The notes under the pieces were generated by a model. The model had not been told where the DNA came from and made no database searches. It saw only the letters and a program-made list of their open reading frames with translations. Made by a program: the position numbers and the translations under genes. Below, one piece after another: positions 40,075 to 49,600 of a stretch of DNA of 64,000 bases (positions within the stretch are counted from its first letter, which is position 1; each line of letters begins with the position of its first letter). The DNA comes from Chloroflexota bacterium (GTDB lineage Bacteria; Chloroflexota; Anaerolineae; B4-G1; SLSP01), in contig JAIOAX010000005.1 of NCBI GenBank assembly GCA_019873645.1, positions 62,001 through 126,000 of the forward strand, in the 5' to 3' direction.

Positions 40075-40227
40075 AGGGTAAATTTCAACTTTGGGGCCGA
40101 TCTCGGTATGGCCGATCTCTGACCGTGCCACTACCGGATCAGGCGAGGCGCAGGCGCGGTCTGGAGACCGGCCTGAGCCTCGCCCAGTTGCCGTATCTGA
40201 TAAGTCGCCTCCGTTCTGAATACACCC
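40075..40227. repeat. Composite dispersed element, copy B
   Basis: Contains GGCCGATCTCTGACCGTGCC and GGCGCGGTCTGGAGACCGGCC arms (about 40109-40176) and ends in TGAATACACCC (40217-40227), a variant of TGAAATGCACCC. Together with the short arrays it fills the 39777-40353 gap apart from the small ORF. AT-rich sequence after 40235 may hold the xylB promoter, but I could not fix one. Confidence 0.7.
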
Positions 40228-40353
40228 TATGACGAAATAGCAACGCAAAAGTGGAAATTTTGGCTAAAATAAAACTGTGAATGAAGAACCATTGCTATAG
40301 CAAATCCTATTACCGATTACTGATTACCAATCACCTTATCTTGAGGAGGAACC

Positions 40354-41850
40354 ATGATCAAACCCCTGTTTCTCGGCATTGACATTTCCACCACAGGCGC
40401 GAAAGCGCTGCTCATGGACGCAACCGGCGCCGTCGTGACGACCGCCACCACGCCGTTGCCCCTGTACACCCCCAAGCCGCTTTGGTCCGAGCAGGACCCC
40501 CACGACTGGTGGAACGGCATTGTGGCGAGCATCCGGCAGGCGCTCAAGCAGGCCGGCGCCACCGGCGACGATGTGGCCGCCGTCGGCCTCACCGGGCAGA
40601 TGCACGGCCTGACGCTGCTCGACAAGGACGGCAACGTGCTGCGCCCCGCCATCCTCTGGAACGATCAGCGCACCGGCGCGCAGTGCGACGAAATCCGCGC
40701 GCGCGTGGGCAAAGCGCGCTTCATCCAGATCACCGGCAACGACGCGCTCACCGGCTTCACCGCGCCCAAGATTCTGTGGGTGCGCGAAAATGAGCCGGAG
40801 GTCTACGCGAAAGGCGCGCACGTTCTGCTGCCCAAGGACTACGTCCGCTACAAGCTCACCGGCGATTACGCCGCCGACAAAGCCGATAGCGCGGGCACGA
40901 TCCTGTTCGACGTGAAGGCGCGCGACTGGTCAGCGGAGGTGCTGGAAAAGCTGGAGATCCCCCGCGAATGGTTGCCCGAGACGTATGAAGGCCCGGAAGT
41001 GACCGGCGTGATCAGCGCGGAAGCGGCGGCGCTCACAGGGCTGAAGGCCGGCACGCCCGTCGTGGGCGGCGGCGGCGACCAGGCGGCGGGCGCGGTGGGC
41101 GTCGGCGCGGTCGAGCCGGGCATTGTGGGATTGGTGCTCGGTACATCGGGCGTCGTGTTCGCTTCCACGGACGCGCCTTACATCGAGAAGGACGGGCTGT
41201 TGCATGCCTTCTGTCACGCTCTCCCTGGCGCGTGGCACCTGATGGGCGTGATGCTCTCGGCGGCGGGCAGCCTGCAATGGCACCGCGACACGCTCGCGCC
41301 CGGCGTCCCCTTTGACGAGTTGCTCGCGCCAGCGGCGAACGTCCCGGCGGGAGCGGAGGGCCTCTTCTTCCTGCCGTATCTGACCGGCGAGCGCACGCCC
41401 TATCCCGACCCGCTGGCGCGCGCGGGCTTCATCGGCCTGACGCTGCGCCACACGCTCCCACACATGACGCGCGCCGTGCTGGAAGGTGTTGCCTTCGGCC
41501 TGCGCGATAGCATGGAGCTGATCAAGGGCGCGGGCCTGGGCGAGATCAAGCAAATCCGCGTCTCCGGCGGCGGGGCGAAGAGTCCGCTGTGGCGGCAAAT
41601 TCTGGCGGACGTCATCGGCAGCGAGCTGGTAACGGTGAACACCACCGAGGGTGGCGCGTTCGGCGCGGCGCTGCTGGCGGCGGTCGGCGCAGGCGTGTGG
41701 AAGACCGTGCCGGAAGCCTGCCGCGCGACGATCAAAGTCGTGAGCGCCACGGCCCCGCAACCAGCGCAGGTCGAGGTCTACGACGCGCTGTACCCGCTGT
41801 ACCGGGGCCTGTATCCCGCGCTGAAACCGACGTTCGACGCGGTGGCATAA
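40354..41850 (+). CDS. xylB: Xylulokinase
   Basis: 498 residues, FGGY family. ATG 40354 behind TTGAGGAGG. The FGGY-N domain has FLGIDISTTGAKALLMD (phosphate 1 loop), GLTGQMHGLTLLD and ILWNDQRTGAQCDEI; the catalytic Asp lies in GGGGDQAAGAVGVGAV near residue 235. The FGGY-C domain has GLVLGTSGVVFAS, FLPYLTGERTPYPDPLARAGFIGL and RVSGGGAKSPLWRQILADV. It phosphorylates D-xylulose to feed the pentose phosphate pathway. The ERTPYPDP loop favours xylulose over glycerol. No xylA is adjacent. Confidence 0.93.
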   Translation: MIKPLFLGIDISTTGAKALLMDATGAVVTTATTPLPLYTPKPLWSEQDPHDWWNGIVASIRQALKQAGATGDDVAAVGLTGQMHGLTLLDKDGNVLRPAILWNDQRTGAQCDEIRARVGKARFIQITGNDALTGFTAPKILWVRENEPEVYAKGAHVLLPKDYVRYKLTGDYAADKADSAGTILFDVKARDWSAEVLEKLEIPREWLPETYEGPEVTGVISAEAAALTGLKAGTPVVGGGGDQAAGAVGVGAVEPGIVGLVLGTSGVVFASTDAPYIEKDGLLHAFCHALPGAWHLMGVMLSAAGSLQWHRDTLAPGVPFDELLAPAANVPAGAEGLFFLPYLTGERTPYPDPLARAGFIGLTLRHTLPHMTRAVLEGVAFGLRDSMELIKGAGLGEIKQIRVSGGGAKSPLWRQILADVIGSELVTVNTTEGGAFGAALLAAVGAGVWKTVPEACRATIKVVSATAPQPAQVEVYDALYPLYRGLYPALKPTFDAVA

Positions 41851-41860
41851 CGTAAGTAAG

Positions 41861-41985
41861 GGCGAGGCATCCCCAACCAGGCGCCTGCCCAAGCAGACCT
41901 TGGCGGGGGGATGCCTCGCCTACCCAACCACCCAACCAGGCGCCTGCCCAAGCAGACCTTGGCGGGGGGATGCCTCGCCCCTACC
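41861..41985. repeat. Two tandem 59-bp units with GGGCGAGGCATCCCC / GGGGATGCCTCGCCC ends
   Basis: Two copies of a 59-bp unit (starting at AACCAGGCGCCTG 41875 and 41934). Each ends in GGGGGATGCCTCGCC, and the block opens with the inverse motif GGGCGAGGCATCCCC. The whole can fold into a long hairpin. It fills the xylB-42022 gap. Confidence 0.85.
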
Positions 41986-42021
41986 AACCATGCCCGCCCG
42001 CAATGCGTTTCGTGAGGTGTC

Positions 42022-43953
42022 ATGAACAAAACAGCCAAATTTCTACTACTGCTTGTTCTGGGTACTGTACTCGCCTCATGTTCTGCCATACCTTCCGAGT
42101 CCAATGCGACCGCCACCCCAGCAGCGACGAATACGGCTGAACCCAGTCCCACCTGGACGGCGACGAGTACCGCGACTGTGATGCCGTCGCCGACGGCTAC
42201 ACAGCAAAGTACATTGCAAATCGGAGATTCTATGTCAACATCAAAAGAAATCACCCCTACGTTCGATCCGAATTTTTACATTTTCCTGTGTTTTGGACAG
42301 TCGAACATGGAAGGCGCCGCCCCCATCGAAATGCGCGACCGGGTGGTGGACAGACGTTTTCAGGTTTTACAGTCGCTGGATTGTCCCAACCTGAGAAGAA
42401 ACAAAAACACCTGGTACACGGCTGTACCGCCGCTGTCCCAGTGCTGGTCGGGACTTTCGCCGGCGGATTATTTTGGCCGGACCATGGTGGAAAATCTGCC
42501 CGCCAACATCAAGGTCGGGGTGATCAACGTGGCGGTAGGCGGGTGCGATATCCGGCTGTTCGATAAGGACCTGTATCAGGATTACGATGACACCTATACC
42601 GAGAGCTGGTTCACCGATAAGATCAGGGCTTACGGTGGCAATCCCTACCAGCATCTCATCAACCTGGCGAAACTGGCGCAACAGTACGGCGTCATCAAGG
42701 GCATCCTGCTGCACCAGGGCGAAACCAATACCGGCGACCGCCAATGGCCCCTTTACGTCAAAAAGATTTACAACGACATGCTGACCGACCTCGGTCTCGA
42801 TGCCGAATCCGTGCCCTTGTTGGCCGGAGAAGTGGTGGATGCGGAACAGGGCGGGTGCTGCGCCGCGATGAACCCCATCATTGCCACCCTGCCGGATACG
42901 ATTCCGACGGCGCACGTGATCTCTTCGCGCGGGTGCACGGCCCAGGACAACGCGCATTTCGATTCGGCCGGCATCCGTGAACTGGGGCGACGCTATGCGG
43001 AAAAGATGCTTTCCTTGATGGGATATGAGATCACTGCCCCAACATCTCATTCGACCGGCTTTCAGACCCTGGACTACCTCTACAGCATTTCGGGGAAAAA
43101 GACGCTTGCCGGGCAGCACAACCGCGAGCCTAATGCCCAGCCGGCGCTGTGGACGGAGTACATCAAAGAGGTCACCGGGAAATATCCCGCCTTGTGGAGC
43201 GGCGATTTCCTGTTCCAACAAGAGAATATCGAAAACCGCTGGACGATGATCTATGAAGCCGAGAGGCAATGGAAGAACGGCGCGGTCATCAACCTGATGT
43301 GGCACGCCTGCCCGCCAGACGAGGATGAGCCTTGTGGTTGGGATCCGGGTGTGCTCAACGCGCCGTTGGATGACGCGCAGTGGAAGGCGTTGCTGACCGA
43401 GGGCACCGACCTCAACGCGCGTTGGAAAAGCAGAATGGATGACATTGCCGTTTACCTTCAGTATCTCGAAGATCACGGGGTCGAAGTCTTGTTCAGACCT
43501 TTGCACGAAATGAATCAGGGGAAATTCTGGTGGGGCGGACGACCGGGGCCTGAGGGCACCGCGAAACTGTACCGCTATGTTCACGATTACTTCACGCAGG
43601 TCAAGGGCCTGACCAACCTGATTTGGGTCTGGGATATGCAGGACCTCAGCCGAGATTTCGCGGACTATAATCCCGGCGCTGACTATTGGGATGTGTTTGC
43701 TTTTGACGTTTATGATCAGGGTTTCAATTCGTCCTGGTACATGGACATTCTGTCTATGGTCGGAGACAAGCCGATAGCGATTGGCGAATGTGCCAAATTG
43801 CCGAGTTCCGCCATTTTAGCCTCGCAGCCCAGATGGGTCTTCTTTATGCCCTGGGCCGAACTGGTGAAAGAGGCCAATTCAACGGAGGCCATCCAAACGC
43901 TTTACAATAACCCGCGCGTCATCACCCTCGATGAAATGCCGGGTTGGAAGTAA
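42022..43953 (+). CDS. Secreted CE6-type carbohydrate esterase fused to GH26 mannanase, lipoprotein
   Basis: 643 residues. Lipoprotein signal with Cys20 (VLASC), Thr/Pro linker to about 75. Residues about 85-335 are an SGNH/CE6-like acetyl-esterase: FGQSNMEG (Ser nucleophile), GGCD, LLHQGETN and DNAHFDSAGIRELG (Asp-His). Residues about 345-640 are GH26: RPLHEMNQGKFWWGG with the acid/base Glu (about 496) and IAIGECAKLP with the nucleophile Glu (about 589). The pair would strip acetyl groups from mannan and cut its beta-1,4 backbone outside the cell. An unusual but sensible fusion. Specificity is inferred from motifs. Confidence 0.88.
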   Translation: MNKTAKFLLLLVLGTVLASCSAIPSESNATATPAATNTAEPSPTWTATSTATVMPSPTATQQSTLQIGDSMSTSKEITPTFDPNFYIFLCFGQSNMEGAAPIEMRDRVVDRRFQVLQSLDCPNLRRNKNTWYTAVPPLSQCWSGLSPADYFGRTMVENLPANIKVGVINVAVGGCDIRLFDKDLYQDYDDTYTESWFTDKIRAYGGNPYQHLINLAKLAQQYGVIKGILLHQGETNTGDRQWPLYVKKIYNDMLTDLGLDAESVPLLAGEVVDAEQGGCCAAMNPIIATLPDTIPTAHVISSRGCTAQDNAHFDSAGIRELGRRYAEKMLSLMGYEITAPTSHSTGFQTLDYLYSISGKKTLAGQHNREPNAQPALWTEYIKEVTGKYPALWSGDFLFQQENIENRWTMIYEAERQWKNGAVINLMWHACPPDEDEPCGWDPGVLNAPLDDAQWKALLTEGTDLNARWKSRMDDIAVYLQYLEDHGVEVLFRPLHEMNQGKFWWGGRPGPEGTAKLYRYVHDYFTQVKGLTNLIWVWDMQDLSRDFADYNPGADYWDVFAFDVYDQGFNSSWYMDILSMVGDKPIAIGECAKLPSSAILASQPRWVFFMPWAELVKEANSTEAIQTLYNNPRVITLDEMPGWK

Positions 43954-43960
43954 GTTAATA

Positions 43961-44002
43961 TCCCAGACCTGACAGGTTTTCTGAAACCTGTCAGGTCTGG
44001 GA
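43961..44002. terminator. Perfect 19-bp inverted repeat (TCCCAGACCTGACAGG type)
   Basis: TCCCAGACCTGACAGGTTT (43961-43979) and its exact complement (43984-44002) around TCTG. Probably terminates the esterase-mannanase transcript. The core GACCTGACAGGT recurs as GACCTGTCAGGTC at about 57842, so it is also a dispersed motif. Confidence 0.65.
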
Positions 44003-44042
44003 CTATCCGACTAACGACGCCCAGACCCTCAAGGAGGCCCGT

Positions 44043-46331
44043 ATGCCCGGAGTGCCCCCCGATCTTCAGCAGCGATTGTGTGCCGCGTTGATCGCCAGCG
44101 ACTACTGCGATGACGCCGCCACCCTGCGCCGCCTTTTCGTGGACGAACGCCTGGCCCCCTGGCGCGACAGGCTGCCCGACGCGGATTCGCCCCGAGGCCG
44201 CGCCGAAGCCGTGATTGCCAAGCTGTGGGACCAACACACCACAGGCGGCGACAACGCCCTGGCGCTGCTGCTCTACACACTGAGCGAGTGCTTTGACTCC
44301 ATTGACGCGCGCCGTCAAACCCTGGCCGACCTCGCCGCCGAATGTGAAGCCGCCGACCGGGGCACCACACCCTTCACCCACGCCCGCCTGCACAACCTTC
44401 CCGCCCCGCCCGCCGACTTCACCGGGCGCGAGAGAGAACTGGAAACGCTGCTCCAAGCCGTGGAAACCGGCGGCGCAACCATCAGCGGGGTGCGCGGCAT
44501 GGGCGGCGTGGGCAAGACGACGCTCGCGCTCAAGCTGGCGCAACTGCTGACCCCGCGCTACCCCGACGCCCAATTCTACCTGGATTTGCGCGGCGTGGAC
44601 CCCCACCCGCTCACCCCCGCCGAGGTGATGACGGCCATCCTCCGCGCCTACTACCCCACCGTCCGCCTGCCGGAGGATGAAGCGCAGTTGCAACCGCTCT
44701 ACTGCGCCGTCCTCAACGGCCAGCGCGCCCTTTTGCTCCTCGACAACGCCAAAGACGCCGCCCAACTCCGTCCCCTCCTGCCTCCTGCCTCTTGCCTCCT
44801 CCTCGTCACCTCCCGGCAGCGCTTTACCCTGCCCGGCCTGAAGCCGCTGGATTTGGACGCGCTGCCCAAGCCCGACGCCGTGACCCTGCTGCGCGAGATT
44901 GCCCCCCGCCTCGGCGACCACGCCGGAACGCTGGCCGACCTGTGCGGCTGCCTGCCGATTGCCCTGCGCTGGGCCGGCGAGGCGCTGAACGACACCACCA
45001 TGGCCGTCCCACGCTACCTGGAACGCCTGCGCAACGAGCGCCGCCTGCTCGAACCCGCCGAAGCCTCCCTACGCTTGAGCTACGACCTGCTCCCGCCCGA
45101 CCTGCAAGCCCTGTGGCGGCAACTGAGTGTCTTCCCCGCCGACTTCGATTGGGAAGCTGCCGCCGCCGTATGGGACCTGGCCCGCGAACCCGCCGAAGAC
45201 GCCCTGGACGCCCTCGCCCGCCGCAGCCTGCTGGCCTGTGCGAACGAGCGCTACATCCTCCACGACCTGGCGCGCCTCTGGGCCGCCGCACAAACCACGG
45301 CTGAAGAACGCGCCGCGGCCGCCTACCGCCATGCCGCGCACTATGAGCGAATGCTGCGCGCCGCTAACACCCTCTACCTGCAAGGCAACGAAGGCATCCT
45401 GGCAGGCCTGGCCCTCTACGACCGCGAAGCCGCCAACATCCACGCCGGATTTGCGTGGGCTTGCGCCCCTGCGCCGGATGCTTACCGCAAAGACGCAGAG
45501 GCGCAGAGACGCAAAGAAACGGATGAACCCTTTGCGCCTTTGCGTCCTGGCGACTTGGCGTTAAAAAATACTCTGTGCAGCGCTTATCCCGACGCCGGCG
45601 CCTACATCCTCGACCTGCGCCTGCACCCCCGCGAGAAAATCCGCTGGCTGGAAGCCGCCCTGCGCGCCGCCCGCGCCCTGGAAGATCGCTCTATGGAAGG
45701 CGTCCACCTGGGCAACCTGGGGCTGGCCTACGCCGCCCTGGGGGACGCGCGCCGCGCCATCGCGTTCTACGAGCAGCGGTTGGTCATCGCCCGCGAGATC
45801 GGCGACCGGCGCGGGGAGGGCGCCGCCCTGGGCAACCTGGGGCTGGCCTACGCCGACCTGGGGGACGCGCGCCGCGCCATCGCGTTCTACGAGCAGGCGT
45901 TGGAGATAGAGAAAGAGATTGGAGATAGGAGAGCGGAGGGGAGCATCCTGGGCAACCTGGGGCTGGCCTACGCCGCCCTGGGGGACGCGCGCCGCGCCAT
46001 CGCGTGCTACGAGCAGCAGTTGGTCATCGTCCGCGAGATCGGCGACCGGCGCGGGGAGGGCAACGCTCTGATGAACATCGGGAACGCGCACTATTCTTTG
46101 GGAGATGCGCGTCTAGCTGTTCAGCAACACGAGCAGGCTTTGGAAGTCTTCCGCGAGATCGGCGACCGGCGCGGGGAGGGCAACGCCCTGGCGAATATGG
46201 GGCAGGCGCACAAATCGCTCGGAGAACCGGAGCGGGCGCGGGAATTGTGGCAACAGGCCCTCGCCATTTACGAGGCCATCGAAGACCCGCACGCGGATTG
46301 GGTGCGCGGTTGGTTGGCGGCGTTACCGTAG
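44043..46331 (+). CDS. STAND (NB-ARC-like) NTPase with N-terminal death-like domain and TPR repeats
   Basis: 762 residues. Residues 1-105 are a small helical domain (LRRLFVDERLAPWRDRLPDADSPRGRAEAVIAKL) resembling effector-associated adaptor domains of bacterial conflict and signalling systems (assignment from memory). Residues 125-400 are a STAND NTPase: GMGGVGKTT P-loop (152-160), ALLLLDNAKD Walker B, LLVTSRQRF sensor, and a winged-helix region. Residues about 555-745 are five TPRs, three almost identical in DNA (120-bp units). Residues about 482-509 come from an 8-bp repeat array lying in frame, and a 7-bp CCTCCTG array sits within the NTPase domain at 44770-44802. The stop TAG is the first part of the GTAGGGGCGAGGC element. 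Likely a signal sensor; target unknown. Confidence 0.88.
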   Translation: MPGVPPDLQQRLCAALIASDYCDDAATLRRLFVDERLAPWRDRLPDADSPRGRAEAVIAKLWDQHTTGGDNALALLLYTLSECFDSIDARRQTLADLAAECEAADRGTTPFTHARLHNLPAPPADFTGRERELETLLQAVETGGATISGVRGMGGVGKTTLALKLAQLLTPRYPDAQFYLDLRGVDPHPLTPAEVMTAILRAYYPTVRLPEDEAQLQPLYCAVLNGQRALLLLDNAKDAAQLRPLLPPASCLLLVTSRQRFTLPGLKPLDLDALPKPDAVTLLREIAPRLGDHAGTLADLCGCLPIALRWAGEALNDTTMAVPRYLERLRNERRLLEPAEASLRLSYDLLPPDLQALWRQLSVFPADFDWEAAAAVWDLAREPAEDALDALARRSLLACANERYILHDLARLWAAAQTTAEERAAAAYRHAAHYERMLRAANTLYLQGNEGILAGLALYDREAANIHAGFAWACAPAPDAYRKDAEAQRRKETDEPFAPLRPGDLALKNTLCSAYPDAGAYILDLRLHPREKIRWLEAALRAARALEDRSMEGVHLGNLGLAYAALGDARRAIAFYEQRLVIAREIGDRRGEGAALGNLGLAYADLGDARRAIAFYEQALEIEKEIGDRRAEGSILGNLGLAYAALGDARRAIACYEQQLVIVREIGDRRGEGNALMNIGNAHYSLGDARLAVQQHEQALEVFREIGDRRGEGNALANMGQAHKSLGEPERARELWQQALAIYEAIEDPHADWVRGWLAALP
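44770..44802. repeat. In-frame CCTCCTG heptamer array in the STAND gene
   Basis: Four to five 7-bp units (CCTCCTG, CCTCTTG) encode the LLPPASCLLL stretch just before the sensor motif. Confidence 0.65.
45488..45562. repeat. In-frame CGCAAAGA-type 8-bp inverted array in the STAND gene
   Basis: CGCAAAGA/CGCAGAGG/CGCAGAGA/CGCAAAGA units are followed by their inverted counterpart CTTTGCGC/CTTTGCGT/CCTGGCGA/CTTGGCGT. The total keeps the frame and adds a charged segment (RKDAEAQRRKETDEPFAPLR) between the NTPase and TPR domains. Confidence 0.8.
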
Positions 46332-46611
46332 GGGCGAGGCATCCCGCGTCGGTTTTGGATTGACACGGGGTCTCTGCGTCCGCAGACCCCGTCGCGGTCA
46401 CAGGTGAATGTGGGGATGCCTCGCCCCTACTCCCCCGCCGGTTTTGGATTGACACGGGGTTTCTGCGTCCGCAGACCCCGTCGCGGTCACAGGTGAATGT
46501 GGGGATGCCTCGCCCCTACTCCCCCGCCGGTATTGGATTGACACGGGGTCTCTGCGTCCGCAGACCCCGTCGCGGTCACAGGTGAATGTGGGGATGCCTC
46601 GCCCCTACTTG
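46331..46611. repeat. Three tandem 89-bp units between convergent genes
   Basis: Units start at 46351, 46440 and 46529, nearly identical. Each has an internal hairpin (ACGGGGT...ACCCCGT) and ends in GGGGATGCCTCGCCCCTAC. An inverted half unit GTAGGGGCGAGGCATCCC at 46328-46345 opens the block. TAG at both outer ends is the stop codon of the STAND gene (plus) and of the subtilase gene (minus). Confidence 0.88.
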
Positions 46612-49600
46612 CGGATCACCGGCAGGTAGCAGCGCCACGGTTCCACATTCAGCCAGAGCCGACGCTCCCACCGTTGTCCCGTGCCGTCTTCCAGGATGGC
46701 GTCCACCCGCATGGAGGTGTCCCACTGCCACGCGCGCAGCGGTATGGTCAGCGTGCGCGTTTCCCCGGCCGCCAGGTCCCCTGCCCACCACTCGACGTTC
46801 CAGCCCCGCGTGTAGGGCAGCGTCGCGGTGAGCGGTGTGCTCTCCTGGGTCAGCCATAAGCGCACCGTCCCCCCATTGATGTCCCCGGGGCCGCGATTGT
46901 GCAGCGCGAACGTCAACGTGACCGGCGTCCCGACGCGGATGGCAGCCCGGTCCGACGTAAGCCACGCGCTGGCCGAGAGGTCCGCGCCGGCGACGTGCAG
47001 CGTGTTCACGTGGTCGAATTGCAGTCCCCAGTCCGGCAATCCCAATGTCAGGGACAGCGGGATGGACGCCCCGGCCGTTCCCGTCACCGCGACTGCCCAG
47101 GTGAAGGTCAGCGGTGTATGGGAGGGCGCACTGCCGCTCCAGGTCAGCGTCCGCGAGGCGGCGGTGTATTTCCACCCAGGCGGCGGGCCGTCGGCGGTGA
47201 GCGTGACCGACGCAGGCAGCGTATGGGTGAGGGTCGTGGTGAGGGCAGCCGCGGCGTCGTTGTAGAGGACGAACGTGGACGTCACCCGGTCGCCGGGCAG
47301 CGGCGCGGGCGGCGTGACCGTCCAGCGGCTTGTCCCCAACGGCGAAAGCCAGCCGACGCCCTCGGCCAGGACGGCGGCGCGGGTGTCCAGGGGCAGCGTT
47401 TCCAATGGGAAGGCGTAGAACAACGTCCGCGAGGTGGCGATTTCGCGCGCAACACCAAGCGGTTGCCCCAGTTGCCCGCGCATGACGGGCGCAACTTCAG
47501 GCAGCGGCTCGATGGCGTCGGCCCAGTTTTGGAAGGGGAAATCCAGTTTGACCGGCCCCCAGGCCCCGCCGGTCGGCTGGTCGGGCACGCCGAAGGCATG
47601 GGTGGGATTGCGGCTTTCGTCCCAATGCCACACGCCGAAGCGCTGCGCCAGGAGCGTGCGGCTATGATAGTACAGAAAATCTTGTGAAGAAAGCAATAGC
47701 CGTCCGCCGCCGTTGAGGTAGGCCAGCAGCGTCGCGGCTTCTTGCGACAGGATGGGCGCGTACCAATCGTAGCCGGTGAACCATAGCGTCAGCAAGTAAC
47801 GTTGCAGGATGGGGAGGGTCGGCGAACGCGCGCCCGGAACGCCGCCGCTGTTTTCGGCGGTGTCCCACACGTCGAAGGGGATGCCGCGCGCGGACAGGGC
47901 GGCGATATAACGCCCTTCCATGGGGTACCAGCGGTCGTCATCCACCAGCAACACCGGCGCGGGCGTTTTGACGCGCAAGGGGACGGCAAGGCTTGTCGGC
48001 AGAAGGGGCGTGGCGGCCGTCAATGTGAGCGTAGTACCGACGTTGACGCCCGTACCGGCGGGAATCGTGACCACGACGGTCAGCGTGATGGCGGCGCACG
48101 GCGAGAGGGTCACGGTTGACGGCGTGACTGTGGCAGGCCACGCGCCGGCTAGCGTCAGGCCGACGGGCGCGGTGACACCGCCGTAGCCGGTATGCCGCAG
48201 GCGCAGCGTGTGCGTCACCGTTTCGCCTGGCCGGCCGATCAGCGTTGGCGCACTGAGCGGATTGAGGGTGAGGGACACGGTCGGCGGCGGCGTTTGGAGC
48301 CACTCCAGGCTGCGCGCGAGCACTTCGCGCCGCTGCGCCTGGGTCGCAATGGCTTCGTAGCCGAAAGACAGGAAGAGGGCGCGGTAAGGGGTGCAGATCG
48401 AAGTCCCGATGCCCCCGCCGCTGCCATCCGTATAGCGCCATAGCAATTCGGCCTTGTCGGGAGTCTGGACGGCGACCGTATCGGGCCAGGTCTGGTTGTC
48501 CGCGCCGTCGCCGCCCGCGATGGTCACCGTCATGCCGGAGAACGGCCCCAGGCCGGTCAACTGACGAACCGGCGCATTGTCGCGCATGTACGCCGCGCCG
48601 ATGGTTTTAATCAGGTAAGGTTGGATGTCGATGATGTATCCACCGCCGTCGAAGTAGGCCACATCCTGCCCGCTCAGCAACAGCCGCCCGCCGTTTTTGA
48701 GATAGGCGTCCAGTTCCCCACCGCCCTTCACCAGTCCCGGCGAGCCTTTGGGCGATGACCACAGGACGATGTCGTACTGCGCCAGAGTCGTGCTGATGGG
48801 GGTTTCGGCAGGCGGGTGTTTGATGCGGTGTTCCTCATAGGTGTAGGCCAGCGCGTCGAGCGCCGCTTTCCAGTAGGTCGTCTGGCTATCGTAATACCAT
48901 GCGCCTTCGTCAACCAGCAGCAGGGTGGGCGCGGGCGTGAGGACGAAATGGCGCAGAGTGATCTCGCCGGCGGTAACGGACACCTGCGCCGTCGCCACGC
49001 GGTAGCCCAGGCCGCGCATCTCGATGGTGTAGACGCCCGCAGGCAGCTTGAGGCTGTAATCGCCGCTTGCGCTGACGGTGGCCGTGACCGGGGTGTTGAA
49101 CACGCGCGCCACAACGGTGTGCGTGGGGGCGCGGTTCGTCCCGGAGACGGTGACGCGACCTTGCACAGTACCGGTGGGGAGGGGCAGCAGCGTGAAATCG
49201 AGTCGCTGTTGGGTATGCGTGAAGACAGGGACGTTCCATTGCGTCGCCGCTGCATAGCCGAAGGCCGAAGCGGTTATATCGTACACCGCCGGCGCCAGCG
49301 CCAGAGTGTAATCTCCATTTGCGGCGGTCGTGGTGCGCCCTGAGGTCCCCTGTGGATGGCGCGACGCGGCGTCGAGGGTGGCATGGGCGATCCCTTGACG
49401 GTTGGGGCCGGCGACATTGCCGCTGACCAGGCCGGCCTGGGTGGCGACGGCAACCACGGCGAAGGCGTCAAGGCGTCCCCAACCGCTGTCGTTGTTGGGC
49501 AGGGTGGTGCTCAAAGGGACGGCGGTTTGGGTGATGATGCCGGCTATGGTTTCAACGGAAAGCGTGGGCGCGGCGGAACGCAGCAGCGCGACCACACCGG

